A stretch of DNA of 64,000 nt from Vanrija pseudolonga (Eukaryota; Basidiomycota; Tremellomycetes; Trichosporonales; Trichosporonaceae): the NCBI RefSeq assembly GCF_020906515.1, contig NC_085849.1:1736001-1800000 (forward strand), in the 5' to 3' direction. This document shows positions 11,368-21,049 of the stretch, one piece after another. The notes under the pieces were generated by a model that was not told where the DNA came from, did not search any database, and was given only the letters and a program-made list of their open reading frames with translations. Position 1 is the first letter of the stretch, and each line of letters opens with the position of its first letter. The position numbers and the translations under genes were made by a program.

Positions 11368-12259
11368 ATGTCGACGAACACGACGATCGCGCGCCGCGGC
11401 CGCCAAGTGGCGCGAGACGACGCCGCCAACCTCACCATCAAGGCGTGGCCCAGCGTGCCGCAATGCGGCAAGCTGCCAGTCGAGTGGGTGGGCTATGCGC
11501 CGCCGTTCAAGTTGTGCGTTGTCGCCCTCCTTCCCAACTGACACCAGCTACATGCTGGACGCGAACCAGACCGACCTCGGGCTGCAGACGACGCTCAAGG
11601 CGCCCAACGGCACGGTGATGCTGACCGTCAAGCTGCCCCCGCAGGTGATCTACATCGCCGTGGAAGACAACCTGCACACACGGGTAACCAGCAAGCCCGT
11701 GGCCATTCTGCGGGGCCATGACAAGTGCACGACCGGCCTGACGCTGGGACATAAGCTCGGCACAATGGGCGGCGTGGTCGGCGCACTGTTCGTCATAGCG
11801 CTCGTCCTCTTGCTCCGCCGGCGGCGCTCGCAGGGGAGGCTGGCGCGCTCTTACGTGCGCAAGCGGGAGCCTGAGACGCTGCGGCTGAATGACTTGGTTC
11901 CGGAGGACACGGTCGCGCTCATTCGTGCAGCGGCACGGCCTGCGCGTCGGCCACCGCCGTCGGCGTCCCCGCTGCCGCTGACGCCGATGGAGCTGCCGCC
12001 GTCCCTGTCGCCGCCGCTGCGCCCTCCCCCGGTCCGGAGGGAAACTGGCGAGCCTGACCCCGACGACGTGGCACCGCCTTACTCGCCTGCCAATGCGACA
12101 AAGTACCCCCCGCTAACACACCTGGTGGTGGGGGGTGAAGGGAGCCATCATGGGGGGGCTGCAGCGGCCGAGGGCAGGGATAGCACGGAAGAGGTACACT
12201 TGAACCCAATATCGCCTCCGCCGCCCCTCACGCCGCTCTCGCCCCGGCCAACAATGTGA
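11368..12259 (+). CDS. Tandem membrane-protein family, member 4 (PPxY lost)
   Basis: Two exons (11368-11513, 11548-12259; intron 34 bp) encode 285 residues. It starts MSTNTTIARRG, has Cys in VPQCGKLPVEW, the YAPPFKF turn at the splice site, and the second cysteine in HDKCTTG. The helix GTMGGVVGALFVIALVLLL is followed by five Arg (RRRRS). The tail carries GEPDPDDVAPPYSPANATKY, nearly the same as in member 3, but where member 3 has PPIY this protein reads PPLT, so the canonical PPxY tyrosine is missing while APPYSP is kept. The C-terminus SPPPPLTPLSP also matches member 3. Likely the youngest duplicate pair with member 3; the motif loss suggests changed trafficking or relaxed constraint. Confidence 0.83.
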
Positions 12260-12697
12260 CATGCATGCGGGGTTGTAGCTTGTAGCGGGGCGTCGTGCGG
12301 ACGATCAGTGGATATGCATGTTATACTGCGGTGGCAGCGAGTGTGGCGCGGCTCGTGCTGCGCCTTACGCATGGTTGTGGCTACCGCGCACCCCTGTTGA
12401 CAGCATCGGCGTGTGCCACATGCACCCCAACAGAAGCGTCGACATGTACGCTACCCACCGTCGCCGCACGCACAACGTTCCACGCTGCGTGCAGCTGTAT
12501 TCAGCACGCCGCTTGCTCGGCGACGCCTGCAGACCCACCGGGGCAGACCCACTGCTCCACCCCGCCCGCGGGCCGGCGGCACGGCGCGGCGGGCACAATG
12601 CCCGTTATTTATCGGGTCGTCCTGTCGTGTCTTGGCGCGTAGTGTGCCCACCTAACTCGACTCTCCTCCGCCCACTCACCCGCTCACGACACACACA
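12260..12697. other. Intergenic between array members 4 and 5
   Basis: No gene. It begins with the flank that parallels the 3' end of member 3 (GATATGCATGTTATAC at 12311-12326). The GGGTCCCGyG element is not found before member 5. Confidence 0.5.
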
Positions 12698-13526
12698 ATG
12701 GCCCGCCCCGCCATCGCCATCGACATCGACAAGACGGTCGTGGAGGAGTGCCGGACTGTGCGGCTCAACTGGACGGGGTGGGACAAGTTTGAAGTGTGCG
12801 TGGCGTGGGCGGGCTTGCGTCCTCCGTCTGTCTTTCCCCCGCGCGCCCCCGCTAACCCCCACCCATAGCCAAGTACTCGACGCGCACAAAAAGTACCTCG
12901 AAAGCACGTGCGAGCCCACCGAAGACCCGTACGTGACGGGGAGCTACGACGAGTTCTGCGAGCGCGGCTTCTCGGACGTCTGGAAGGCGAGCGTGCGCGC
13001 GCCCGCGACCGTGTATTTCCGGGTCAAGGACGGCTTGAAGCAGCAGGCCGACAGCGTCGCGCTGTCGATTATCAAGGGGACCGGGGACACGTCGTGCGTC
13101 AAGGCGGGCGAGAAACGGCGCCATTACAAGAAATATAACTGGGCGATCGGACTCGGCATCGCGCTCGGCATCATCGCCCTCGTCGGCGTGTGGATGTGCA
13201 TCAAGGAGCGCAGGAAGCGCTCCCACCCGGGTGGGACGGGCGGGCGGCAGTGGTGGCGCGTGAGGGGCGTGTCCAAGGCTAAAAGTCGCACGTTGCCCGG
13301 GAACGACTTTCTCGCGCTCGAGGAGCGCGCGCTCAATGAGCCTCGAGCGCCGGCGGCGAGTGCGCGGGACGTTCGCAGGAGTCGCGACGACGCTTGGAAC
13401 GCAGAGTCCGACTCGGACGACGAGGACACCGACCAGCCGCAGCTCCATCCCGAGGAGGTCGACCCCGTGCCTCCGTACAGTCCGGGCGAGCGCAAAGACA
13501 AGTTCAAGGAGCATGGGTATCTGTAG
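12698..13526 (+). CDS. Tandem membrane-protein family, member 5 (divergent)
   Basis: Two exons (12698-12795, 12869-13526; intron 73 bp) encode 251 residues. Sequence has drifted furthest, yet the phase-2 intron lies at the same place, after WDKFEV, and the plan is kept: a first cysteine in EECRTVRLNW, a cysteine before the helix in DTSCVKAG, and one helix NWAIGLGIALGIIALVGVWM followed by KERRKR. It lacks the NTT-rich N-terminus and has two extra ectodomain cysteines (STCEP, EFCERG). The tail is acidic (ESDSDDEDTD), keeps VPPYSPG in place of APPYSP, has no PPxY and ends KFKEHGYL. It faces gamma-adaptin tail-to-tail. Function unknown. Confidence 0.8.
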
Positions 13527-13544
13527 CCCACACCCACCACACCC

Positions 13545-13579
13545 ACCGCCGACACCGCCGACACCGCCGACACCGCCGA
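13545..13579 (+). repeat. 9-bp tandem repeat (CACCGCCGA), about four copies
   Basis: About four head-to-tail copies of CACCGCCGA lie just after the stop of array member 5, probably in its 3' UTR. Simple microsatellite; no function evident. Confidence 0.7.
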
Positions 13580-13753
13580 TGCCAAGGACAATGAGCAGGG
13601 CACTAGCCCGCACTATGGACACTAGCCCACCCACAGCACCCACCACAGATGCATCTCTAACATGTAGCCTAGCATAATTCATAATCATCGTTGCACCGTG
13701 CACGCTCCGCGCGCCCCGGCGCACGCCCCGTCTATCCCGTATTACTCGACGCA

Positions 13754-16673
13754 TTACTTGCCCCCAGTGAGGTTGGCAGGGAAGCCAGCAAAGTCCTGCT
13801 GGTCGGCGACGGCCTGGCCGTCCCGCGTGTACGTGATGCGCAAGCGCAGACGGATCTGCGCGCCGGCAGGTGCGAGGATGCGCATCTGCTGCGTCTCGGT
13901 AGAGCCGGGAAGCACGTCCGACTTGGACATGGCCTGCATCTGCAGCTGCTGTGTCTGGAATGTCAGTGACGCCATGAGACTCAATGCTTACCTTTGGAAC
14001 TGCAACCTGGAAGTTGACGCCCTGGATCGGTGCAGTCGACGTGAACCGGGCCAGGATCTGCACAACACCGGGCTGCGTAGGTGACACTCGTGGTGTGAGC
14101 GTAATCTTGAGACCGTTCTTGTCGTAGGCGGGGTAGGACTGCAGCTGGGGTGCTTGCTGAGCCGGGGGCTGGGCTGGCCGGGGAGCCGCGGCAGGGGCAG
14201 GGGCAGGGGCGGTGGAGGTTGGGGTGGGAGTGACAAGGTCGAACAGAGAGCCGGCACCAGACGATGCTGGGGGAGGAGACGACGCTTGAGGGGACGCAGA
14301 AGCTGGCGACGAGTCGAACAGGCTCATAATGTCCTGGGCAGCCGATCGTGGGGGAGCAGCAGCGGTAGGAGAAGCGGCAGCCGAGGGCGCGGCGCTCACG
14401 TCGGACGAGCCGAAAATGTCGGCCAGCAGGTCCTGCGTCGACTGGAGCGACGCCGCCGAACCAGCGCCGTTGGCCGGCGCAGAGCCAATGTCGTCGCCAA
14501 TGAGATCCACGACCGTGTCCTTGTCCTGTCTCGTCGTACCAACCGACCTCCGCTCGCTGACCGTACCCATAATCGTAGCCCGGATCTCTGGTGGAGGCAT
14601 GCGCTCCAGCACATCCTTCTTGGCGTCGTTCATGTTCAACAGGTTGCCAAACTCGACACTACGCTGCTGGATCTCGAGCTCGAGGTTGTTCGAGTAGCCG
14701 GCCATGAGAGCGTTGATACGCTCCTGCTGGGCAGCCGAGTTGGCCGTGCTCAGCTCGGCGAATCGTGCCGAAAGCTTGGCCGCGGCAGTAAGGACATGCT
14801 GGCGGATGATCGTGTTGGCGTAGGGAGAGTTGAGCACAGTCTCAAACAGGTCGACCATCGCAACGTCAGTCACGGGCTTGACCTCCTCGCCGTCGTCAAT
14901 GGTGCCGCCCTGCAGCAGGACATCGCCAAACTCGCCGATGATCCACACAGAGCCGAGCGTGAGCGACTCCTGGGACAGGTCAGACGACAACGCCTGGAAC
15001 AGGCGCTGGGTAGTGTAGAACTGAAGCTCGGGGGTGTGGGCCACCAAGCGGATAAAGGCAGAGAGAATCTCCTCGCGGACATAGTTGCCCGCGGTCTTGA
15101 GCACTCTAAGCGCTGTGTCAATGTGCCAGCGCTTGTTGGGGGCAAAGCGCTCGGCCGCGAGCCAGATCTGAGTCGTCAAACCGAGCTTGAACTCGTTGTC
15201 GGCGACCTCGAGGAAGGCAAGCAGTTCACGGGTCATGATTCTGACGTTGCTCTCGTTGATGAGAGCGTACGAGAGCTCGAGCGCACGACGACGGATAGAA
15301 ATGTCTCCGTCGCGGAGACAGTCGAGGATGGTGTTGCGGTGACGCTGGACGGCGTTTGTGTCAATGCCAACGACCTTGTTGAGGGTGTGGAGGGCAACGT
15401 AGCGAATGTTGTTGTCTCTGTTGGTGAGGAACTTGCCGAGGATGTTGATGGCCATGACACGGAGGCCGCTGTCAGCCTCAATGTCGAGCACGGTCAGGAC
15501 GGTCTCGTAGAGGATGGCGTTGCCGACGTTCTTGGACGAGTCGGTGTTGGTGGCGACCTGGGCGAGGATGTCGTTCATAATCTCACTGGCCTCGGCGTCA
15601 CCGCGGCCGAGGAAGCGCAGCAGGCGGAGAACCTTGACCTGGAGGAAGGGGTCGCTGATGCCGCCGACGTCGTGTTCTGGGCTGAATCCAGTGGTGACGA
15701 GCGACTTGAGGTGCTTGACCAGGAGGGGTGTGGCCTGGCGGAACTCGTTTGTCACGGCCTCGTCAATCTCGCACATCTCAGTCACGAGGGTGATGCCAGC
15801 GAGCAGGACGCCGTGGTTGCGATCCTGCAGAAGGGCCTTGGCCTTGGACGTGAAGTGGTCCAGGAGGTCGGGCACACGACGGATGATGCGGAGCGCGCAG
15901 AGGGCGGCCTGGTGGTTAGCAGTGGTTTTGGTTCGAACCAACCAACCTTCTTGCGGATGTACGTGTTGCTGCTCCCCAAGAGCTTTTCAATCTCATTACT
16001 CAAGTCACGCGACATTTCCTCGGACGAGATGTTGGCAAACGTGCAGAGGGCGAGGCCGACCGCGTACATGTTCGAGTGGTTCATGTCGCTGTTGACGCGT
16101 CAGCAATGCCTTCGCGGGCTAGACGCCGTAACTCACTTCTTCAGCGAGTTGGTCACGAGGGTCAGCACCTCCTGGTTCTCGTCGAGGAGGAGCATGATGC
16201 CGAGGTATCCCAGGCGCTTGTCGCTGAAGCGCGGGCTGGCGACGAGCTTGAGACATTCAATCTGTCCAAAGTGTGCTGGGTATCCCAGCATGTGGATGTA
16301 GAGGAGCTTGGCAATGTTGTTGTGCCGTGCGAACGAGTCTTCCTCCTTGAACGAGGTCTGTGGAGGGGCCGCAGTGTCAGTGTCTTCCTCGTGACGAAAG
16401 GAACACGTCGAGGCTGGACGACACGGCGCGCTCGAGCCAGTGCCCAACGCGAGCGACGCTACTTACACGAATCGCCGCCGACTCCTTCTGGATCACGGCC
16501 CGCTCATCTGCCAGCGTCTGTACGAGTCAGAGGTGTAATCAGGCCGGGGTGGGACACGCGTCGGTGGCCTACCTTGCAGGCGCGGATGGCCTTGATGAGC
16601 GCTGAGCAAGATGTTAGCTACGTTGGTCGAGTTGTTGCTTCCACGTACATTTGAGGTTGTAGTGCCCGCTCAT
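13754..16673 (-). CDS. APL4: AP-1 complex subunit gamma (gamma-adaptin)
   Basis: Seven exons (16649-16673, 16573-16601, 16467-16517, 16137-16357, 15947-16088, 13992-15908, 13754-13954) encode 861 residues, close to the usual 820-860. The N-terminal trunk matches gamma-adaptin: [16 protein letters not shown], then [19 protein letters not shown] and [18 protein letters not shown] low-complexity Ala/Pro/Ser hinge (about residues 595-740) holds short acidic clathrin/accessory-type motifs such as GSLFDLV. The C-terminal ear (GAE) domain starts near [11 protein letters not shown]. The protein is a large subunit of the AP-1 clathrin adaptor that sorts cargo at the trans-Golgi and endosomes. The first two coding exons are only 25 and 29 nt. 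It shares a 610-bp divergent promoter region with the INP54-like gene; both act in membrane traffic and lipid identity. Confidence 0.96.
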
Positions 16674-17283
16674 TGCTGTGCGCTTGCCCGTGTAATGTCG
16701 ACTTGACGGCAGATACGCAGAGCGCGGGGTGTGCGATGGGGGTGAGGGGGGAGGGTGAAGGTGTGTTGGTGCTGTCGTTGTCTCTGCCGGCGTCGACATG
16801 TCATCGACCAGTGCTGGCTGTCGTCGTCGGAGTGACTGCGGCAACGCTGGAGGAGCGGCCCACGTCCACGCGACAGGGCCTATTCACGCCCCCTGGTTAT
16901 GACCCAAGGTTGTGACCGCGTCGCGTTGTGTATAGTCTAATTTGATCCCGTCGATCGATCACATCACGGCTCGCTTGGGTTGCCCGGTCCGGCCGTTGTG
17001 TGCGGTGGGTGGTCGATGATGACGCCCGTTTGCCGCGCGGTGACCGGGGATGAACCATGGCACCGATGAGATGACCGGTTATCTTTGGTGACAACGCCGC
17101 CAACGCGACATACGCCGACGACGACTTGGACGGCCATCAGCTAGCCTAAACTCGGCATCAAGGCATCCACTCGTCCCCCCTGGCCGAGACTATAAAGAGA
17201 ATAAAGTCACGACAGCGCGACTTGTCCGTCGCATCTCTTCTCTCGCCGCCGCGCAGCATCCACCCACCCCCACAGCCAGCACC
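16674..17283. other. Divergent promoter region, APL4 / INP54-like
   Basis: No gene. A TATA-like TATAAAGA at 17191-17198 lies 93 bp before the INP54-like ATG. GC-rich sequence elsewhere. Confidence 0.55.
17191..17198 (+). promoter_or_regulatory. TATA-like box
   Basis: TATAAAGA, 93 bp upstream of the phosphatase ATG on the same strand, at typical core-promoter distance for a fungal gene with a short leader. Confidence 0.45.
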
Positions 17284-18753
17284 ATGGCCCAGCCGCTCTC
17301 CGTCTTCCTGACAACATTCAACACGGGTCTGCAGGGATCCAAAGCCCAGGAGCAGGATCTCTCTAGCTGGCTCATCCCAGGCCTGCAAAATGCCGAGCTC
17401 GCGCCATATGGCGCCACGCCAGACATCTACGCCGTGGCCGTGCAGGAGCTGCTGCCACTTCACCTGGCTTGTGAGTTGCGTCGGCGATCAGACGAGCACA
17501 CATCCAGCGCGTAGCAAGCCCCGCTGACGACCAACCCCAGTCTCCGGCCTCTCTGGCCCAGTGCTCAACACGCTGAGCCACCGGATGGAGAACATCCTGT
17601 CGCAGCACGCCACATCGCTGAGCAAGGACGGCTCGCCAGACACATACCACGCCGTGGCCAAGATTGCGCACGTCGGCGTCGCGCTGTGGGTGTTTGCGCG
17701 TGACAAGACGACGGCGGGCAGGCTCGGCCGTGCCGAGACGTCGAGCGTCGGTCTGTGGCGCTTCGGCCTGGGCAACAAGGCGGCCGTCGGTGTCCGGCTG
17801 CCGGTGCAGCGCGGCGCCAACGGCGGCGGATGGGAGACTCTGACGTGAGTAACATTTATGAGACAAACGCGCAAGACCCCGGCTAACTGAAACTGCTTAG
17901 TTTTGTCTCGACCCATCTCGAGGCGCACGACCACAACATTGGTCTCCGGAACGAGCAATACGAGAAGATCCTCTCGTCGCTCATCTTCACGCCGCAGGAT
18001 GGCTCGCACCAGCGCCTGCAGCCGTTCCACACGTCGCACCTGTTCATCATGGGCGACCTGAACTACCGCCTGAGCCGGTTGCCGCGCTCGACGTCGCCGG
18101 GGCAGGAGAACGGCGAGGGCCGCGACGCGGTCAAGCTGCAGAAGGAGCGCGCCGACTGCGTCGCGTACGACACGCTCAAGAAGGAGCAGTCGATGGGGCG
18201 CGCGTTCGGCTTCCTCCGCGAGGGCGACCTGACGGGCTTTGCGCCCACGTACAAGCGTATCCCCAACGAGGTCGAGGGCTACAGCAAGAAGCGTATCCCC
18301 GGCTGGACGGACCGCATCTTCTTCTCGTCGCACACGGACCCCGTCGAGCTGTACGAGCCCAACACGCCGGCGTACCTCGCGCCCGCGACCACGACGCAGA
18401 TTATCCAGTTTGACTCGTCGCCCGAGGTCGTGTTTTCCGACCACAAGCCAGTCCACGCCGTGCTCATCCTCCCGCCCGTCCAGCACAACGCCCAGTCGCC
18501 CCTCGTCGCGCCCGTCATCCCCGAGCCCCCGTCAAACAGGTACCGCGTGCGCCCGCAGGCCATCCCCGAGGACCAGCGCCGGCGCGAGGCCATCATCGGC
18601 CACGTCCTCGACCGCCTCATCGGCTTCCCGTGGCTCCTCATTGTCATCCTCGGCTTTGGCAACGTCAAGCACGGCGGCGGCGTCGCCGCGTTCCTCATCC
18701 TCGCGTACAACCTGTACCGCACGGGCATCTTCATGGGCGCTGCGTCCCCTTAG
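17284..18753 (+). CDS. Inositol polyphosphate 5-phosphatase, tail-anchored (INP54-like)
   Basis: Three exons (17284-17470, 17541-17844, 17901-18753) give 447 residues. The catalytic fold of the exonuclease/endonuclease/phosphatase superfamily is read from TTFNTGLQ at the start, AVQELLPLH (metal-binding Glu), FVSTHLEAH, the family signature MGDLNYRL, PGWTDRIFF and SDHKPVHA. These enzymes remove the 5-phosphate of PtdIns(4,5)P2. The C-terminus has two hydrophobic stretches (FPWLLIVILGFGNV and VAAFLILAYNLYRTGIF), which fits the ER tail anchor known for yeast Inp54; a Sac1 domain as in Inp51-53 is absent. It converges with the dehydrogenase gene with only 67 bp between stop codons, so the 3' UTRs probably overlap. 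Confidence 0.92.
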
Positions 18754-18820
18754 ATATCTCTCTAGTGTTCGTTTCTGTCTTTCTCTTGGTCGTGAATCTT
18801 GTAGCAGCGATGCATTACTT

Positions 18821-20182
18821 CTACTCGGGGCCGTGGATGACACACTTGATTACGGGCTTGCCGTCCTTGTCCTTTCCGGCGCGCGTGAGCTCGAACGCCT
18901 CGAGCGCGTTTTCGAACGTAAACGTGTGCGTGAGGAGGGGCTTGAGGTCGACAAGCCCACGCGCAACGAGGTCAATCGACAGGGGGTAGTCGCCCGAGCC
19001 GTACCGCCACGAGCCCTTGAGCACGATCTCGTTGGTGACGGTGCGGAACATGGGGATCGTGACGTCGGGGTTACCAAAGCCGGTCTGCACGAACGTCCCG
19101 CCCGGCCGAACAGCATTCAGCCCGATCTGGATGCACGTCTCGGCGCCAGTGGCGTCGACTACCAGGTCGATGCTGCCGTGCCCGCGCTCGGGGATACGCA
19201 GCGACGCGAGCAGGTCGCGCGCCGCGCGCAGGCTGTAGTCTGGGCGCGACTCGCCCTCGTTCTGCTTGGGCGGGATGTAAACGTCGGTCGCGGCGTAGCC
19301 CTTTGCGAACGCCAGCCGCTCCTCGTTGATATCCACCCCGATGATGCGTCCCGCGCCCAGCCCCTTCGCAGCAGCCATGCACAGCAGCCCGACGGGCCCA
19401 GCGCCAAAGATCAGCACGTTCTGGTTCGTCCGCAGCCCGCCAACGTTCGCGACAGAGTGCACGGCCACGCTGAGCGGCTCCATCATCGCGCCGTAGATGG
19501 TCGGCACCGAGTCCGGCAGGCGGTACACGAGGTCGTAGGGGCTGGCACCGGCGTCAGCACGCCCTCGGCTCCCCACTCACAGCTTGTAGTACCGGCACAA
19601 CGTGCCATGGTGCGGAGGGTACGCTGCAAACTCCATGTGCTCGCAGATCTGGTACTGCCCCCGCCGGCAGTCATCGCACATGCGGCACGTGGTGCCCGGC
19701 TCGAGCGCGACGCGGTCGCCGAGCTGCAGCGGCGCGGCGCCGGCCGGCGCGGACCCGTTGGCCTGCGCCGCCGACGCAGCCTTCGCGGCGAGGTTGGCGC
19801 CCAGCTGGACTACCTCGCCGGCTGACTCGTGTCCTAGACACATGGCGGAGCTGCAGGACACGAGGCCGAGCTTGCCCGAGTTGTAAACTGCGGTGTCAGC
19901 TTGCGTCGAGCCGCGCGACGGTGCGACAACCCACAGTGCACGTCCGAGCCACAGATGCCCTGCGACGGACGTCAGCCGCCACCTTGCCTGCCTTGCCTGC
20001 CACACACTCACAGTGTGCTTGACCTCGACGAGCACCTCGTCCGGCCCGACCTCTGGAACGGGCAACTATACGTCAGAGCCACCCACCACCCCACCACCCA
20101 CCTCCTCGTAGCTCGTCTGCAGCTTGCCATGGAGAATGAACGCGGGGTTGTCGCGCGGCGTGAAGGTCGTAGCGGCAGTCAT
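18821..20182 (-). CDS. Zinc-dependent polyol dehydrogenase (xylitol/sorbitol dehydrogenase family)
   Basis: Five exons (20102-20182, 20012-20065, 19935-19959, 19581-19887, 18821-19541) encode 395 residues. The 25-nt third exon was placed because it restores GICGSDVHFYNSG, which carries the catalytic zinc cysteine. Other landmarks are LGHESAGEVV (zinc His/Glu), four structural-zinc cysteines in GTTCRMCDDCRRGQYQICEHM, and the NAD-binding motif IFGAGPVGLL. Medium-chain polyol dehydrogenases oxidise xylitol or sorbitol to the ketose with NAD+. An Ala-rich insert of about 25 residues (near AKAASAAQANGSAPAG) between the zinc sites is unusual. GCGGGG/CCCCGC sites in its upstream region suggest carbon catabolite repression. 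Whether it is XYL2, sorbitol or arabinitol dehydrogenase cannot be told by eye. Confidence 0.9.
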
Positions 20183-21049
20183 GGTGTGTGTGTGTGGGAG
20201 TGATCAACAGCGAACAACGCCCTCTTGGCTTCTTAAACTACCGGGACGATACATCGGCATGCTCCCTCCCGCCGGCTCGGTCTCCGCCCCGGCGGTATCG
20301 AGACGGCGTCTTGCAGCACCCAGCAACAACATCCCCGGCCCGGACTTAGATGTGGAGGTGGTGCAGGGGTCGTATAAGGGTTGCCATGTGGGAAATGGGC
20401 GGTTCCCCGCGGGGAAGTGCGGGGGAGGATGTCGGCCGACGGGACCCGAGGGCTAGAGACGTTGTTCTAATGGCATGGAATGTGCATTAGAAAATGGGAA
20501 GGAGGGCAGATTAGTCTCGCCAAAGATTCTTATAAAACCCACTCTCGGCAATTGGTCTGGAATCCGGCCGAAGATTTTTATTTTCGAATCCGCGCGTCGC
20601 ATTTGAGTGGAGGGGGAGGCATTTCGAACTTTTGGGCGTGTATCGAGTCAGTCGTACGGAGGGACGGAGGTGTGATCTACGTCGGTGGTGAGTGGCTGCT
20701 GGCTGGTAGAGTATACGGCAGTCATTGAGTCTGACGCTGGCTGGGCTGGCTGCAGTATACTACGGCTACTACCTGCTGCTACTGTAGGCGGCACCAAACG
20801 AGTCGAATCGACTTTTACTACCCAACTCGAACCAACCTCCTCCGATCAGGTCACCCGCCGACGCAGGCCACAACCACCACTTGGCTGCTTGATCTTGCTC
20901 CATCTCACTCTCAACCACTCTCCTTCACTCTCCTTCTTGCACCTCTCCCCATATCAAAAGGGTCAAACCAGAACCCCCATCAAAACAGAAAGCTCACAAC
21001 GAGCACCTAGTAACTGCCCCCAACCCACACCCACCGCCTTATCGCAACC
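20183..21049. other. Divergent promoter region, polyol dehydrogenase / ILV2
   Basis: No gene. It contains a palindromic GC-box at 20403-20416 near the dehydrogenase side, and a pyrimidine-rich, ATG-free stretch of about 250 bp immediately before ILV2, likely its 5' leader. Confidence 0.55.
20403..20416. promoter_or_regulatory. Palindromic Mig1/CreA-type GC box
   Basis: TTCCCCGCGGGGAA is a perfect 14-bp palindrome with back-to-back GCGGGG (SYGGRG) sites, and a further GCGGGG follows at 20419-20424. It lies 221 bp upstream of the dehydrogenase ATG. In ascomycetes this motif binds Mig1/CreA; its use here is inference. Confidence 0.4.

Noticed and set aside
11045-12259. 404-residue single-exon version of array member 4
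   Set aside because: Reads through the 5' region and the intron; the two-exon model gives the conserved PPFKF/YMLDAN junction shared with paralogues.
12318-13526. 402-residue upstream-extended version of array member 5
   Set aside because: The extension retains the intron and adds sequence unlike the other members; the MARPAIAID start fits the family length.
14154-16301. 715-codon open frame on the plus strand, antisense to gamma-adaptin
   Set aside because: It mirrors the APL4 coding exon in a GC-rich genome with biased codons. The translation is Arg/Gly/Val/Glu-rich with no domain.
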